Position numbers and translations under genes: made by a program | Shown: in pieces, positions 42,843 to 51,192 of the stretch | How the letters are laid out: each line of letters starts with the position of its first letter | How positions within the stretch are numbered: the stretch's first letter is position 1 | Notes under the pieces: generated by a model | Seen by the model: the letters and a program-made list of their open reading frames with translations, nothing else | Told to the model about the DNA's origin: nothing | Database searches by the model: none | Source: Nonomuraea helvata | GTDB taxonomy: Bacteria; Actinomycetota; Actinomycetes; Streptosporangiales; Streptosporangiaceae | Assembly: GCF_039535785.1 (NCBI RefSeq) | Contig: NZ_BAAAXV010000001.1 | Span: 1,488,001-1,552,000 of the forward strand | DNA length: 64,000 nucleotides | Direction: 5' to 3'

Positions 42843-43874
42843 TCACCGGCCGTCAACCGGCATCAGAGACGAAGGTCCCACGTCCGGCGGGCCAACGGGC
42901 ACGTCGGACGGTCCGGTGAGGCGACGGCGGAAGACCCAGTAGGTCCAGGCCTGGTAGGCCAGCACCACGGGCGTGAAGACGGCCGCCACCCACGTCATCA
43001 CCGTCAGCGTGTACGGGGTGGAGGCGGCGTTGGTCACGGTGAGGCTGTTGGCCGGGTCGAGGGCCGGCAGCACGTTCGGCCACAGCCCGGTGAACAGCGC
43101 GGCCACGACCGCGACCACGGCGAGCGCGCTGGCGGTGAAGGCCCATCCGTCGCGGCCGCGCATCGTCGCGGCCAGGGCGCCGATCAGGCCGAGCGCGACC
43201 AGCGCGACAGCGGCCCACCAGACCGGCCTGCCGCCACCGCCCGCGGCCAGCAGGAACGCCATCACGACCAGGATCGTCACGGGGGCCAGGCTCTTGGCCA
43301 TGCGCGAGGCACCCAGGCGCAGCTCACCGGTGGTGCGCAGGGCCAGGAAGATCGCGCCGTGCAGGGTGCACAGCAGCAGCGTGGCCAGCCCTCCGAACAG
43401 CGCGAACGGGTTGAGCAGCGTCAGCAGGGTGCCGGTGTACTCGTGGTTGGTGTCCAGCGGCACGCCGCGCACGATGTTGGCGAAGGCGACGCCCCACAGG
43501 AAGGCCGGGCCGAGCGAGCCCCAGAAGAAGGTCCGGTCCCAGCCGCGCGTGCTGTCGGATTTGCTGCGGTATTCCAGTGCCACCCCGCGCGCGATCAGGG
43601 CCAGCAGGATGAGGAACAGCGGCAGGTAGAAGCCGCTGAACAGGGTCGCGTACCACTCGGGGAAAGCTGCGAACGTGGCCCCGCCGGCCACCAGCAGCCA
43701 CACCTCGTTGCCGTCCCACACCGGGCCGATCGTCTTGACGATCGTGCGCCGCTCCGCCTCCGCGCGACCCAGGAACGGCAGCAGAATGCCCACACCGAAG
43801 TCGAAGCCCTCCAGCACGAAGTAGCCGGTCCACAGCACGGCGATCAGGACGAACCAGACGGTGGTCAGTTCCAT
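42843..43874 (-). CDS. cydB: Cytochrome bd oxidase subunit II
   Basis: 343 residues, eight or nine helices. LTTVWFVLIAVLWTGYFVLE and GFDFGVGILLPFLGR are the family start; WDGNEVWLLVAGGATFAAFP follows. Partner of CydA in the high-affinity quinol oxidase. The cydA stop is 10 bp upstream. No cydDC assembly genes are in the window. Confidence 0.95.
   Translation of the reverse strand: MELTTVWFVLIAVLWTGYFVLEGFDFGVGILLPFLGRAEAERRTIVKTIGPVWDGNEVWLLVAGGATFAAFPEWYATLFSGFYLPLFLILLALIARGVALEYRSKSDSTRGWDRTFFWGSLGPAFLWGVAFANIVRGVPLDTNHEYTGTLLTLLNPFALFGGLATLLLCTLHGAIFLALRTTGELRLGASRMAKSLAPVTILVVMAFLLAAGGGGRPVWWAAVALVALGLIGALAATMRGRDGWAFTASALAVVAVVAALFTGLWPNVLPALDPANSLTVTNAASTPYTLTVMTWVAAVFTPVVLAYQAWTYWVFRRRLTGPSDVPVGPPDVGPSSLMPVDGR
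42866..42879. promoter_or_regulatory. DosR/DevR-type box upstream of nitroreductase 2
   Basis: GAGACGAAGGTCCC: 9 of 10 positions of GGGAC-N4-GTCCC, 54 bp upstream of ATG 42812 and inside the last codons of cydB. Confidence 0.55.
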
Positions 43875-43884
43875 GGCGGGTCCT

Positions 43885-45261
43885 TCAGTAGCTCAGGGCG
43901 GGCAGGGCGGCTTCGGGCTCGGCGGCCTGCTCGTGCGGCCCGATCCGGATGAACTTCAGCAGCAGCCGCACCTCGATGACCGCCAGCACGGCGTAGACGA
44001 GGGTGAAGCCGGCCAGCGTGATGGCGACCGAGGCGACGTCGGCTCCCGGGGAGACCGCCGCGGCGGTGCGCATGAGGCCGAAGACGGTCCACGGCTGGCG
44101 GCCCATCTCGGTGAAGATCCAGCCCATGGTGTTGGCCAGGAAGGGCAGGCCGATCCCGGCGATGGCCAGGCGGTAGGCCCAGCGCCCCGCGGGCAGCCGG
44201 CCGCGCCGGGTCAGCCAGAGGCCGGCCAGCGCCAGCAGCGCCGCCAGCGCACCGAAGCCGATCATCAGCCGGAACGACCAGTACGCCAGGCCGACGACCG
44301 GCCGGTAGTCGCCCGGCCCATAGAGAGCCTGGTAGCGGGCCTGGATGTCGTTGATGCCCTCGACCTTGCCGTGCAGGGTGTTGGTGGACAGCAGGCTCAG
44401 GCCGTACGGGATCTGCAGGTTGACGTGGTTGCGGCCGTTCTCGACGTCGCCGACGGCGAACAGGGAGAACCCGGCCGCGCTCTCGTCCTCCCACAGGGCC
44501 TCGGCGGCGGCCATCTTCATCGGCTGCTGCTCGGTCATGATCTGCGCCTGCCAGTGGCCGGAGAACGACACCCCAATCGCGGAGACGAGGCTGACGACCA
44601 GGGCCAGGCGGGCGGAGGTGCGGAAGAGATCGACGTCCCTCTTGCGGAGCAGGAACCAGGCACTGATGCCGAGGACGAAAGCCGCGGCGGTCAGGAATGC
44701 GCCGAAGATCACGTGGGGGAAGGTGACGAGCGTGGTGGGGTTGGTGAGCACGGCCCAGATGTCGGTCAGCTCGGCCCTGCCGTTGTTGATGCGGTAGCCG
44801 ACCGGGTGCTGCATCCACGAGTTCGCCGCGAGGATGAAGTAGGCGGAGACATTGGTGCCGATCGCCGCGACCCAGATCGTGGCCAGATGGAGCTTCGGCG
44901 ACAGCTTGTCCCAGCCGAAAATCCACAGTCCGAGGAAAGTGGACTCCAGGAAGAACGCCATCAGCCCTTCCATGGCCAGCGGCGCGCCGAACACGTCACC
45001 GACGAAGCGCGAGTAGTCACTCCAGTTCATCCCGAACTGGAACTCCTGCACGATCCCCGTCACCACGCCCATCGCGAAGTTGATGAGGAACAGTCGCCCC
45101 CAGAACCGGGTCAGCCGCAGGTACTCCGGCTTCTTCGTCCGGTACCAGGCCGTCTGCAACCCGGCCACGATGATCGACAGCCCGATCGTGAGCGGCACGA
45201 ACAGGAAGTGGTACACGGTCGTGATGCCGAACTGCCAGCGCGAAAGGTCCAAGACATCCAT
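43885..45261 (-). CDS. cydA: Cytochrome bd oxidase subunit I
   Basis: 458 residues. FGITTVYHFLFVP has His18 for heme b595; SGHWQAQIMTEQQPMKMAAA carries the heme b558 His and the quinol-site motif; MGWIFTEMGRQPW is the conserved GWxxTExGRQPW box. The Q-loop is short (actinobacterial type). It allows oxygen respiration at nanomolar oxygen and resists NO, consistent with the flavohemoglobin and nitrate reductase beside it. Confidence 0.97.
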   Translation of the reverse strand: MDVLDLSRWQFGITTVYHFLFVPLTIGLSIIVAGLQTAWYRTKKPEYLRLTRFWGRLFLINFAMGVVTGIVQEFQFGMNWSDYSRFVGDVFGAPLAMEGLMAFFLESTFLGLWIFGWDKLSPKLHLATIWVAAIGTNVSAYFILAANSWMQHPVGYRINNGRAELTDIWAVLTNPTTLVTFPHVIFGAFLTAAAFVLGISAWFLLRKRDVDLFRTSARLALVVSLVSAIGVSFSGHWQAQIMTEQQPMKMAAAEALWEDESAAGFSLFAVGDVENGRNHVNLQIPYGLSLLSTNTLHGKVEGINDIQARYQALYGPGDYRPVVGLAYWSFRLMIGFGALAALLALAGLWLTRRGRLPAGRWAYRLAIAGIGLPFLANTMGWIFTEMGRQPWTVFGLMRTAAAVSPGADVASVAITLAGFTLVYAVLAVIEVRLLLKFIRIGPHEQAAEPEAALPALSY

Positions 45262-45320
45262 GGTCGACAGCGTCGATCACGGCCCCGCGATCTCGTAGAG
45301 TCGAGCGTCCCCGTCCTCAA

Positions 45321-45334
45321 GGGACCTTCGGCAC
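45321..45334. promoter_or_regulatory. Weak DosR/DevR-type box between cydA and nitroreductase 3
   Basis: GGGACCTTCGGCAC: perfect left half, right half 3 of 5. It lies 60 bp from cydA and 72 bp from the divergent nitroreductase, so it could serve both. Confidence 0.4.
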
Positions 45335-45405
45335 CTGTCCCGGAGCCATCCGGCCCTGACGCCTCACAGCCCCGGTGCGGCAGCGTCAGCGGCGGGAGGT
45401 GTGTC

Positions 45406-46365
45406 ATGTCCCCTGCACTCGCCACCGATCGCGGCATCGGGCGGCTGCTCGTCGCGGCCGGTCACGCGCCGTCGGTGCACAACACCCAGCCGTGGCGCTT
45501 CCACGTGGCCGGCCGCGAGTTCCTCGAACTGCTGGCCGACCAGGACAGGCGGCTGCGAGTGAGCGATCCGCGCGGCCGATCCCAGATCGTCAGCTGCGGG
45601 GCCGCCCTGTTCAACCTGCGTCTGGCCGCCCGGGCGGCTGGGCAGCGCCCGCAGGTCTGGCTGCTGCCCAACCCCGAGGAGGAGCCCGACCTGCTGGCGG
45701 CCCTGCGCATGACACCTGCGGCACCCGCCTCCGCCGAGCAACTCGACATGTACGACCTCATCCCGGTACGGCGCACCTGCCGCCTGCCGTTCACCTCCCG
45801 GCCCATACCACCGCGGGTGCTGGACGATCTGCGTATCGCGGCCTCCCGGGAAGGCGCCGGCCTGACCCTCCTTGACCCGGACAGCGTGGCCGAAACGCTC
45901 GAGTACGCCGCCATGGCCGAGGACGAGCTGGCCTGCGATCACGCCTACCGAGCCGAGGTGGCCGCGTGGACCATGCCGGGCGCGCGGTTCGACGGCCTAC
46001 CCGATTACGCATTGGGACCGCGCCCCGCACGCGAACCCGCGCCGGTACGCGATTTCGGGCGGCACCAGACGACGGCGCGTTTCGAAGAACGCCCCCAACT
46101 CGCAGTGCTCACCACGCCGGGCGACCGGCCCCTCGACTGGCTGCGCGCAGGCCAAGCCCTGCAACGGCTGCTGCTGCTCGCGACCAGGCACGGCCTGTCG
46201 GCGTCGTTCCTGAACCAGCCGCTCGACCTACGCGACATGCGCCACCGCCGGGATCCGTACCACCGGCGCGGCCACCCGCAAATGATCATCCGGTTCGGGT
46301 ACGGACCATACGTGGCCCGCAGCCCCCGCCGCCCCGCCACCGAACTGGCGACCCTGGAGGCATGA
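45406..46365 (+). CDS. Acg/Rv3131-type nitroreductase-fold protein
   Basis: 319 residues, a more distant third paralogue: AAGHAPSVHNTQPWRFHVAG, SQIVSCGAALFNLRLAARAA, VRRTCRLPFTSRPIPPRVLD and PQMIIRFGYGP. GGGAGG ahead of ATG 45406 is a strong ribosome site; the long frame upstream is only antisense to cydA. Divergent from cydAB. Confidence 0.85.
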   Translation: MSPALATDRGIGRLLVAAGHAPSVHNTQPWRFHVAGREFLELLADQDRRLRVSDPRGRSQIVSCGAALFNLRLAARAAGQRPQVWLLPNPEEEPDLLAALRMTPAAPASAEQLDMYDLIPVRRTCRLPFTSRPIPPRVLDDLRIAASREGAGLTLLDPDSVAETLEYAAMAEDELACDHAYRAEVAAWTMPGARFDGLPDYALGPRPAREPAPVRDFGRHQTTARFEERPQLAVLTTPGDRPLDWLRAGQALQRLLLLATRHGLSASFLNQPLDLRDMRHRRDPYHRRGHPQMIIRFGYGPYVARSPRRPATELATLEA

Positions 46366-46579
46366 CGGCGACGGTTCAAGCCTGAGATTCGGACATCTAG
46401 CGCTGATCTTCGCTTTTGTTGTGATCGGCGATATGTCTACCGTTGTCGCCCGCGCCTGTGGGGTCTTTATCTGATGACCATGTCAGGGCGTACACGGCGT
46501 TCGAGGAGTTACCGTCGGGCCTGAATGTTCCGTTGGGCCCGTGTTTGGGGAAAGGCGTCGCGAAGGAGACGTGGCCAGC

Positions 46580-46714
46580 ATGTTCGCCAAGCCCGAGTTG
46601 CCCGAAACCCCTGACGACAACCGGCGGGTGCGGCGGTACTCGCCTACCTGCGCAGCACGGTATGGCAGTGCCAAGCCGACCACGTTCTCGCCTCAAGACC
46701 CAAGCGGACAGTAG
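46580..46714 (+). CDS. Possible small ORF
   Basis: 44 codons starting MFAKPELPETPDDNRRVRRY, with AAGGAG 11 bp ahead of the ATG. Polar, with no domain. It lies in the 360-base stretch after nitroreductase 3, where I see nothing else. Composition is less biased than in the neighbours, so it may be relic DNA. Confidence 0.25.
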   Translation: MFAKPELPETPDDNRRVRRYSPTCAARYGSAKPTTFSPQDPSGQ

Positions 46715-46727
46715 CCGCTTCGTCGTC

Positions 46728-47206
46728 GTGAACGCACAGAGCCCGCTCAACGCCGTGACCGTCAACCTCTTACGGGCAACCGCCTGTCTGGCGGCCGCGA
46801 GCGTCATCGGCATGTGGTTCGCCACAGCCCGGAGGCAACGGCCCGCCACGAGGCAGCAGCGGAACGTGTTCAGCCGTGACCACCTGATCGTCGTCGCCGC
46901 GGAGGCAATCCTGCTCTTCGGCGGCCTTCGGGTGCTGGCCGCCTGGAGAAGGCCTCAACAGGCCAACGTGGCTTGGGTGGCAACGGCGGTCGGCGTGCAT
47001 TTCATCGCGTTGGCGCCCGTCTGGATGGGCTGGGGCATCGCCGTGCCCGGCGTGCTCCTCACCCGGCTCGGCGCTGGCGGTCTGGTTCTGGCGTCGAGGG
47101 CCGCCGTCGCCTGGGTACCCCTCCTCAGCGGCAGTGCTGTCCGGGGTGGTGCTGCTGACCGATGCCGGCGCCTTCGGCTGGCGCGCTGTGACGACTGGAT
47201 AGCTTA
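46728..47206 (+). pseudogene. Four-helix membrane protein, frameshifted near its end
   Basis: Hydrophobic helices LLRATACLAAASVIGMWFA, HLIVVAAEAILLFGGLRVLA, NVAWVATAVGVHFIALAPVW and GAGGLVLASRAAVAWVPLL. After SGSAV (about 47130) the frame turns polar, while the next frame carries VLSGVVLLTDAGAFGWRAVT to a stop at 47204-47206. One base lost. Family: unnamed actinobacterial membrane protein. The truncated IS630 follows directly. Confidence 0.45.
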
Positions 47207-47235
47207 GTGGTCCAGTTCGTAAGTCATTCAAGGTT

Positions 47236-47772
47236 TCACGTGGTTGCTGGTAGTGCGGCAGGCTGGTGGCCGCAGCCAGCGAGCTGCTGGAAGTGGCGCT
47301 CTTTCTGTTCGTGCCGCTCGATCCGGGCCATCAGGTCCTCGAGGTCGGCCGGGGTGAACTTCCATTTGAAGGGCCGGGCGGTCTCGTTGTAACGGCGCTC
47401 GAAGGCGATCAGCCGGTCTTCGACCTGGTCAAGGCTGGTGAAGTCGTTGGGTGTGACTACTTTGCGCTGCACGATGGAGAAGAAGATTTCCACTTGGTTC
47501 AGCCAAGACGCGTGCACAGGGGTGTGGACCATCACCCCATTGGGGAACCGCGCGGTGAGCCGGTCGGTGGCCGCCTTGCCACGATGGGAGGAACCGTTGT
47601 CCACGACCCAGAACACCCGCCGGGCCGAGGCGTACGGTTCTTGCGTCATGACCTGCTCGACCAGGTCCATGAACGGGATGATGCCGGTTTTGGGCGAGGC
47701 CCGGAGGAGGTCGACGAACGGGCGGAGCGCGACATCGGCGAGCACGGCGTGCAGGACCTCGCGCAATTGCTC
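47236..47772 (-). mobile_element. IS630-type transposase, 5'-truncated
   Basis: About 176 residues of the DDE domain: FWVVDNGSSHRGKAATDRL (second Asp), HASWLNQVEIFFSIVQRKV (catalytic Glu region), and a normal C-terminus. The N-terminal HTH and the first Asp are missing: at 47772 the sequence passes into a LysR gene fragment. The element is therefore an inactive remnant. Terminal repeats were not recognisable. Confidence 0.8.
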
Positions 47773-48000
47773 GCGCTCGTCGGCCTCGGGGCGACGATGA
47801 CCCTGCTTCCGAGATCGGTCGCCGCGCGGTATCCCCGGCAGGCGGTGGCGTACGTCCCCGTCGAGGACTGTCCTCCCGCCTCGCTGGTGATCGCCTGGCC
47901 GGAGCGGTCCCGCAGCCGTGCCGTGGCCGCGCTGGTGCGCGCGGCGGTGGCCGTCGCCGAGTCGCGGGGGATGGTCGCGGCCGTCGAGGCGTCGGGGTGA
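47773..48000 (+). pseudogene. LysR regulator C-terminal fragment
   Basis: VGLGATMTLLPRSVAARYPR, VAYVPVEDCPPASLVIAWPE and RAVAALVRAAVAVAESRG are the end of a LysR effector domain with a normal stop at 48000. Everything before about 47773 is gone, replaced by the IS630 remnant. This marks an insertion followed by deletion. Confidence 0.65.
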
Positions 48001-48272
48001 GGGCGGTGCGTCCGCTGCGGCACCCGGGCGGACGGCCTGCGACGCCTGCTACCTCGTCGGTGGTTCAAACACGCGCGCCGTTCGCCGTGAGGACTGTCGA
48101 GGCGTCCTCCTCGAAGTCGAACCTTGGCTATTCACGCTGCCCCACGCGAGCCTCCGCGGGTAGGCGTTCGCCATCACTTTCAGGCCCCAGTGCTACGATC
48201 TCCACCATAATTCGTACATGCTTGTTCGAGTTGCCGGAGAGACTGTCCGATCATGGATGGAGGCGCGCGGTC

Positions 48273-48698
48273 GTGGCGCTGAGCATGGCTGCCAAGATGG
48301 TTCTGCTGGCGGCGGGCCTGACCTTTCTGCTGGCGTTGCTGCTGGGCGTATGGAAATACCGCCAGATGGCCACCTCGGCGGAACACGTGGCTCACCCCTA
48401 TGTGGACATCGCACATCGAACCGCCTTGCTCTATTCGTTCGCGACGCTGCTGCTCACGGCGTTCGTCGCGCTGAGCGACTGGCCGTCGTTGGTTAACCTG
48501 GCGGCGGCGGGGATCATGATCTTTTTCTTCGTGGCCGCGATCGGGACCTATGTTTATCACGGCTGGCGTCGTGACACTGACAATCAGTTGCGCCATCCCG
48601 TACGCGGCACGAGCGCGTTCATGGTCTCTCTGATCGTCGGTGAGGTCGGCGGCTTCGCCGTACTGCTGGCTGGATTCGTTAGGGCACAGCTTTTGTGA
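48273..48698 (+). CDS. Four-helix membrane protein of unknown function
   Basis: 141 residues with helices at about 6-26 (MVLLAAGLTFLLALLLGVW), 48-66 (TALLYSFATLLLTAFVAL), 72-92 (LVNLAAAGIMIFFFVAAIG) and 115-138. HPYVDIAHRTALLY and YVYHGWRRDTDNQLRHP place several His residues near the membrane face, so heme or quinone binding is conceivable but unproven. GGAGG at 48258-48262 supports GTG 48273; ATG 48285 is the alternative. It sits between IS debris and CBS-BON. Confidence 0.65.
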   Translation: MALSMAAKMVLLAAGLTFLLALLLGVWKYRQMATSAEHVAHPYVDIAHRTALLYSFATLLLTAFVALSDWPSLVNLAAAGIMIFFFVAAIGTYVYHGWRRDTDNQLRHPVRGTSAFMVSLIVGEVGGFAVLLAGFVRAQLL

Positions 48699-48872
48699 GT
48701 TGGGCGTCCTCATGAACGCTGGAGCTCCGGCGCAGCCAGCGGGCCGAAGCCCTCGACTGCGCCCTTGCGGCCTCTACCTCGGCCAAACGTTGACGGCCCC
48801 ACCCCCGACGGACTTAAAAACGGGACCACTTAGGACGGCGATGCCCTCGGACGACGGCGGTCACCGCTCTCC

Positions 48873-49589
48873 TCAAGCTCGGTCCCAGATCGGCGGTAGC
48901 TCGAGCCGGTCGTCCCGTTCCCAGGAGAGACTCTCGCGGACACCGACGATACCGCCGAGCCCTTTGGCCATGTGCACCGCGGCCGCCGCCTCGGTGCGGG
49001 TCGAGGTGTGGCCGGACAGCGTCACGATGCCGTCCTGCACCTGCACCACGATCCCGGTGTGGTCGTTCCACCGGGCCTGCTCGGGGATGGCCTCCTCGAC
49101 CCAGCTCTTGAGCTCCGCGTCGTCGCGCACGTACGCCTTGAGCAGGTCTCGCCTGCTCACGATGCCGATCAGCCGCTCCTCCTCGTCCACTACAACCAAG
49201 CGCTTGACGCCGTGCTCGTCCATGAGCTGGGCGGCCGTCACGGTGGAGGTGTCCGGCGCGACCGTCACCGCCGGCGCCGACATCAGCTCGGCCGCCGTGG
49301 CTGCGTCGGCCTTCTCCTGTCCGTCCTCACCACGCCCGGCGAGCCTGCGGCGCAACCGGGCACGCAGGCGGGGCCGATAGTCCTCCCCGTAGTACTGCTC
49401 CCGGAACTCCTCCTTACGCAGCAGATCCGCCTCCGACACCACGCCGGCGACCCGCCCGTCCTCTTCCAGCACGGGAACGGCACTGACCCCGCGCCGCACG
49501 AGCAGCTCGGCGACGTCCTTGAACGGCATGTCCGATCTCACCGAGGCCACATGTGTGGTCATCACGTCTCTCACACTGATCCGCACCAT
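48873..49589 (-). CDS. CBS-pair and BON domain protein, second copy
   Basis: 238 residues with CBS1 (VRDVMTTHVASVRSDMPFKD, SEADLLRKEEFREQYYG), CBS2 (AAELMSAPAVTVAPD, SRRDLLKAYV) and BON (VVQVQDGIVTLSGHTSTRTE). Same layout as the gene at 29.3 kb. ATG 49589 has GGAGGAACC ahead. It is divergent from adhP with two DosR-type boxes in the 216-bp gap. Confidence 0.9.
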   Translation of the reverse strand: MVRISVRDVMTTHVASVRSDMPFKDVAELLVRRGVSAVPVLEEDGRVAGVVSEADLLRKEEFREQYYGEDYRPRLRARLRRRLAGRGEDGQEKADAATAAELMSAPAVTVAPDTSTVTAAQLMDEHGVKRLVVVDEEERLIGIVSRRDLLKAYVRDDAELKSWVEEAIPEQARWNDHTGIVVQVQDGIVTLSGHTSTRTEAAAAVHMAKGLGGIVGVRESLSWERDDRLELPPIWDRA

Positions 49590-49645
49590 CGGTTCCTCCC
49601 TTCCTCTGCATGGCCATGGCACCATCGCTCCGAAGCCGGCCTACA

Positions 49646-49659
49646 GGGCCGGAAGTCCC
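49646..49659. promoter_or_regulatory. DosR/DevR-type box upstream of CBS-BON 2
   Basis: GGGCCGGAAGTCCC: 9 of 10 positions of GGGAC-N4-GTCCC, 57 bp before ATG 49589. Confidence 0.6.
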
Positions 49660-49733
49660 CTATGCCGGAGCTTCGGTCAGGGTGCTTTTCCGCGACAGGA
49701 CCCCGGCATACAGGACGAACGACCATGCGGAGC

Positions 49734-49747
49734 GGGACTTTCGCCCC
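49734..49747. promoter_or_regulatory. DosR/DevR-type box upstream of adhP
   Basis: GGGACTTTCGCCCC: 9 of 10 positions of GGGAC-N4-GTCCC, 59 bp before ATG 49806. Confidence 0.6.
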
Positions 49748-49805
49748 TGATTCCCGGGCCACCCGACGGCGAAGGTGAGCACAGGACCAAAGGAGAGTGA
49801 AGAGC

Positions 49806-50666
49806 ATGCGCGCTGCCGTCGTGACCGGCTTCGACAAGCCCCTCGAGATCCAGGAACTGCCTGTCCCTGAGCCGGAGCCGTACCAGGTGCTCGTCCGCAT
49901 CGAGGCGAGCGGCCTGTGCCACACCGACATCCACGCCGCTCACGGTGACTGGCCGGTCAAGCCGTCCCTGCCTTTCACTCCGGGGCACGAGGGCGTCGGG
50001 GTCATCGAGAAGATCGGCTCTGCGGTGACCGGCCGCGAGGTGGGCGAGCGGGTAGCCATCCCGTGGCTCGGCTCCGCCTGCGGCACCTGCGAATACTGCG
50101 TCAGCGGCCGCGAGAACCTGTGCGAGTCCCAGCAGAACACCGGCTACGCCCTCGACGGCGGCCACGCCGAGTACGCCGTGGCCCACGCCGGATACGTGGT
50201 CCCGGTCCCCCAGAGTGTCTCTCCCGTCGAGGCCGCGCCACTGACCTGTGCGGGCGTGACCACGTACAAGGCCGTCAAGGTCTCCGGGCTGCGCCCGTCC
50301 GAGCGAGCGGCGATCTTCGGCATCGGCGGACTGGGCCACCTCGCCCAGCAGTACGCGCAGATCTTCGGTGCGCAGACCATCGCGGTCGACGTCACCGAGG
50401 ACAAGCTGAGGCTGGCTCGGGAGCTGGGTGCCGCGCACACGGTCAACGCCGCCACCGGCGACCCGGTTGCGGAGATCAAGGCGCTGGGCGGGGTGGACGT
50501 GGCCGTCGTGTTGGCCGCCAACCCCCGCGTACTGGAGCAGGCCCACGCCTGTCTGCGGCGCGGCGGCCGCCTGGTGCTGGTCTCACTGCCCAAGGACAAC
50601 GCGATGAGCGCCTTCGGAAGGACCACACCATGTGCAACTACTGCGGGTGCAGGGAGTTCCCGCTGA
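49806..50666 (+). pseudogene. adhP: Zinc alcohol dehydrogenase (AdhP-like), C-terminally truncated
   Basis: 286 residues where about 340 are normal. Present: catalytic-zinc Cys (SGLCHTDIHAAHGDW, GHEGVGVIEKIG), the structural-zinc Cys set (CGTCEYCVSGRENLC) and the NAD Rossmann loop (GIGGLGHLAQQYA). After RLVLVSLPKDNAMS the family ends; the frame then runs on across the ribosome site and start of the hemerythrin gene and stops at 50666. The last catalytic-domain strands and helix are missing, so a deletion has joined adhP to the hemerythrin leader. Activity is doubtful. Confidence 0.8.
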
Positions 50667-51067
50667 TCGGCCGCCTGTCCCAGGAGCACTGGGACATCGC
50701 CGAGTGCGCGGGAGCCCTGCGCCGAGCCATCCACGAGGACCGGCATGGCGACGCAGCAGCCCTCCTGGATGAGCTACTCAACCGTCTGCTCCCGCACACC
50801 GCCACCGAGGAGAGCGGGCTGTTCGCCGAGCTACGCGCGGAAGGATCCCTGGCTGACGAGGTGGAGCGGCTCTGCGCCGAGCACGCCGACATCCATGGGG
50901 TACTGGGGGCGATCGACCGAGCTGCGCCCGACTGGCACGCCGTGCTCAAGGCCTTGGACAGGCTGCACCAGCACATCGATCACGAGGAACACGGCCTGTT
51001 CCCCGCGGCCGTCATCATGCTGCCGCTCCCCGCCTGGGACCGCATCACCCCTGCCGGGCTTCCTTGA
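50630..51067 (+). CDS. Hemerythrin-domain protein
   Basis: 145 residues. LSQEHWDIAECAGALRRAI, LPHTATEESGLFAEL, LCAEHADIHGVLGAI and HQHIDHEEHGLFPAA give the His and Glu residues of a diiron four-helix bundle that binds oxygen or NO. The start MCNYCGCRE adds a Cys triplet often seen in actinobacterial members. GGAAGG at 50616-50621 serves ATG 50630, inside the truncated adhP frame. Confidence 0.85.
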   Translation: MCNYCGCREFPLIGRLSQEHWDIAECAGALRRAIHEDRHGDAAALLDELLNRLLPHTATEESGLFAELRAEGSLADEVERLCAEHADIHGVLGAIDRAAPDWHAVLKALDRLHQHIDHEEHGLFPAAVIMLPLPAWDRITPAGLP

Positions 51068-51192
51068 GGGCCGAACGGCCCTGGAAGACAGGTCCAAAGT
51101 CCCTCCGCGGGGTGACCTGTGGCCGTGACGGCGGGTCCGGCTTCGGATCTACCGTTTCGGTCATGTCCGATGAGCGCCACCTGATCTGCCGC

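Noticed and set aside
51090..51105. GGTCCAAAGTCCC after the hemerythrin gene as a box
   Set aside because: Right half poor and no gene start follows on either strand; may be a relic.
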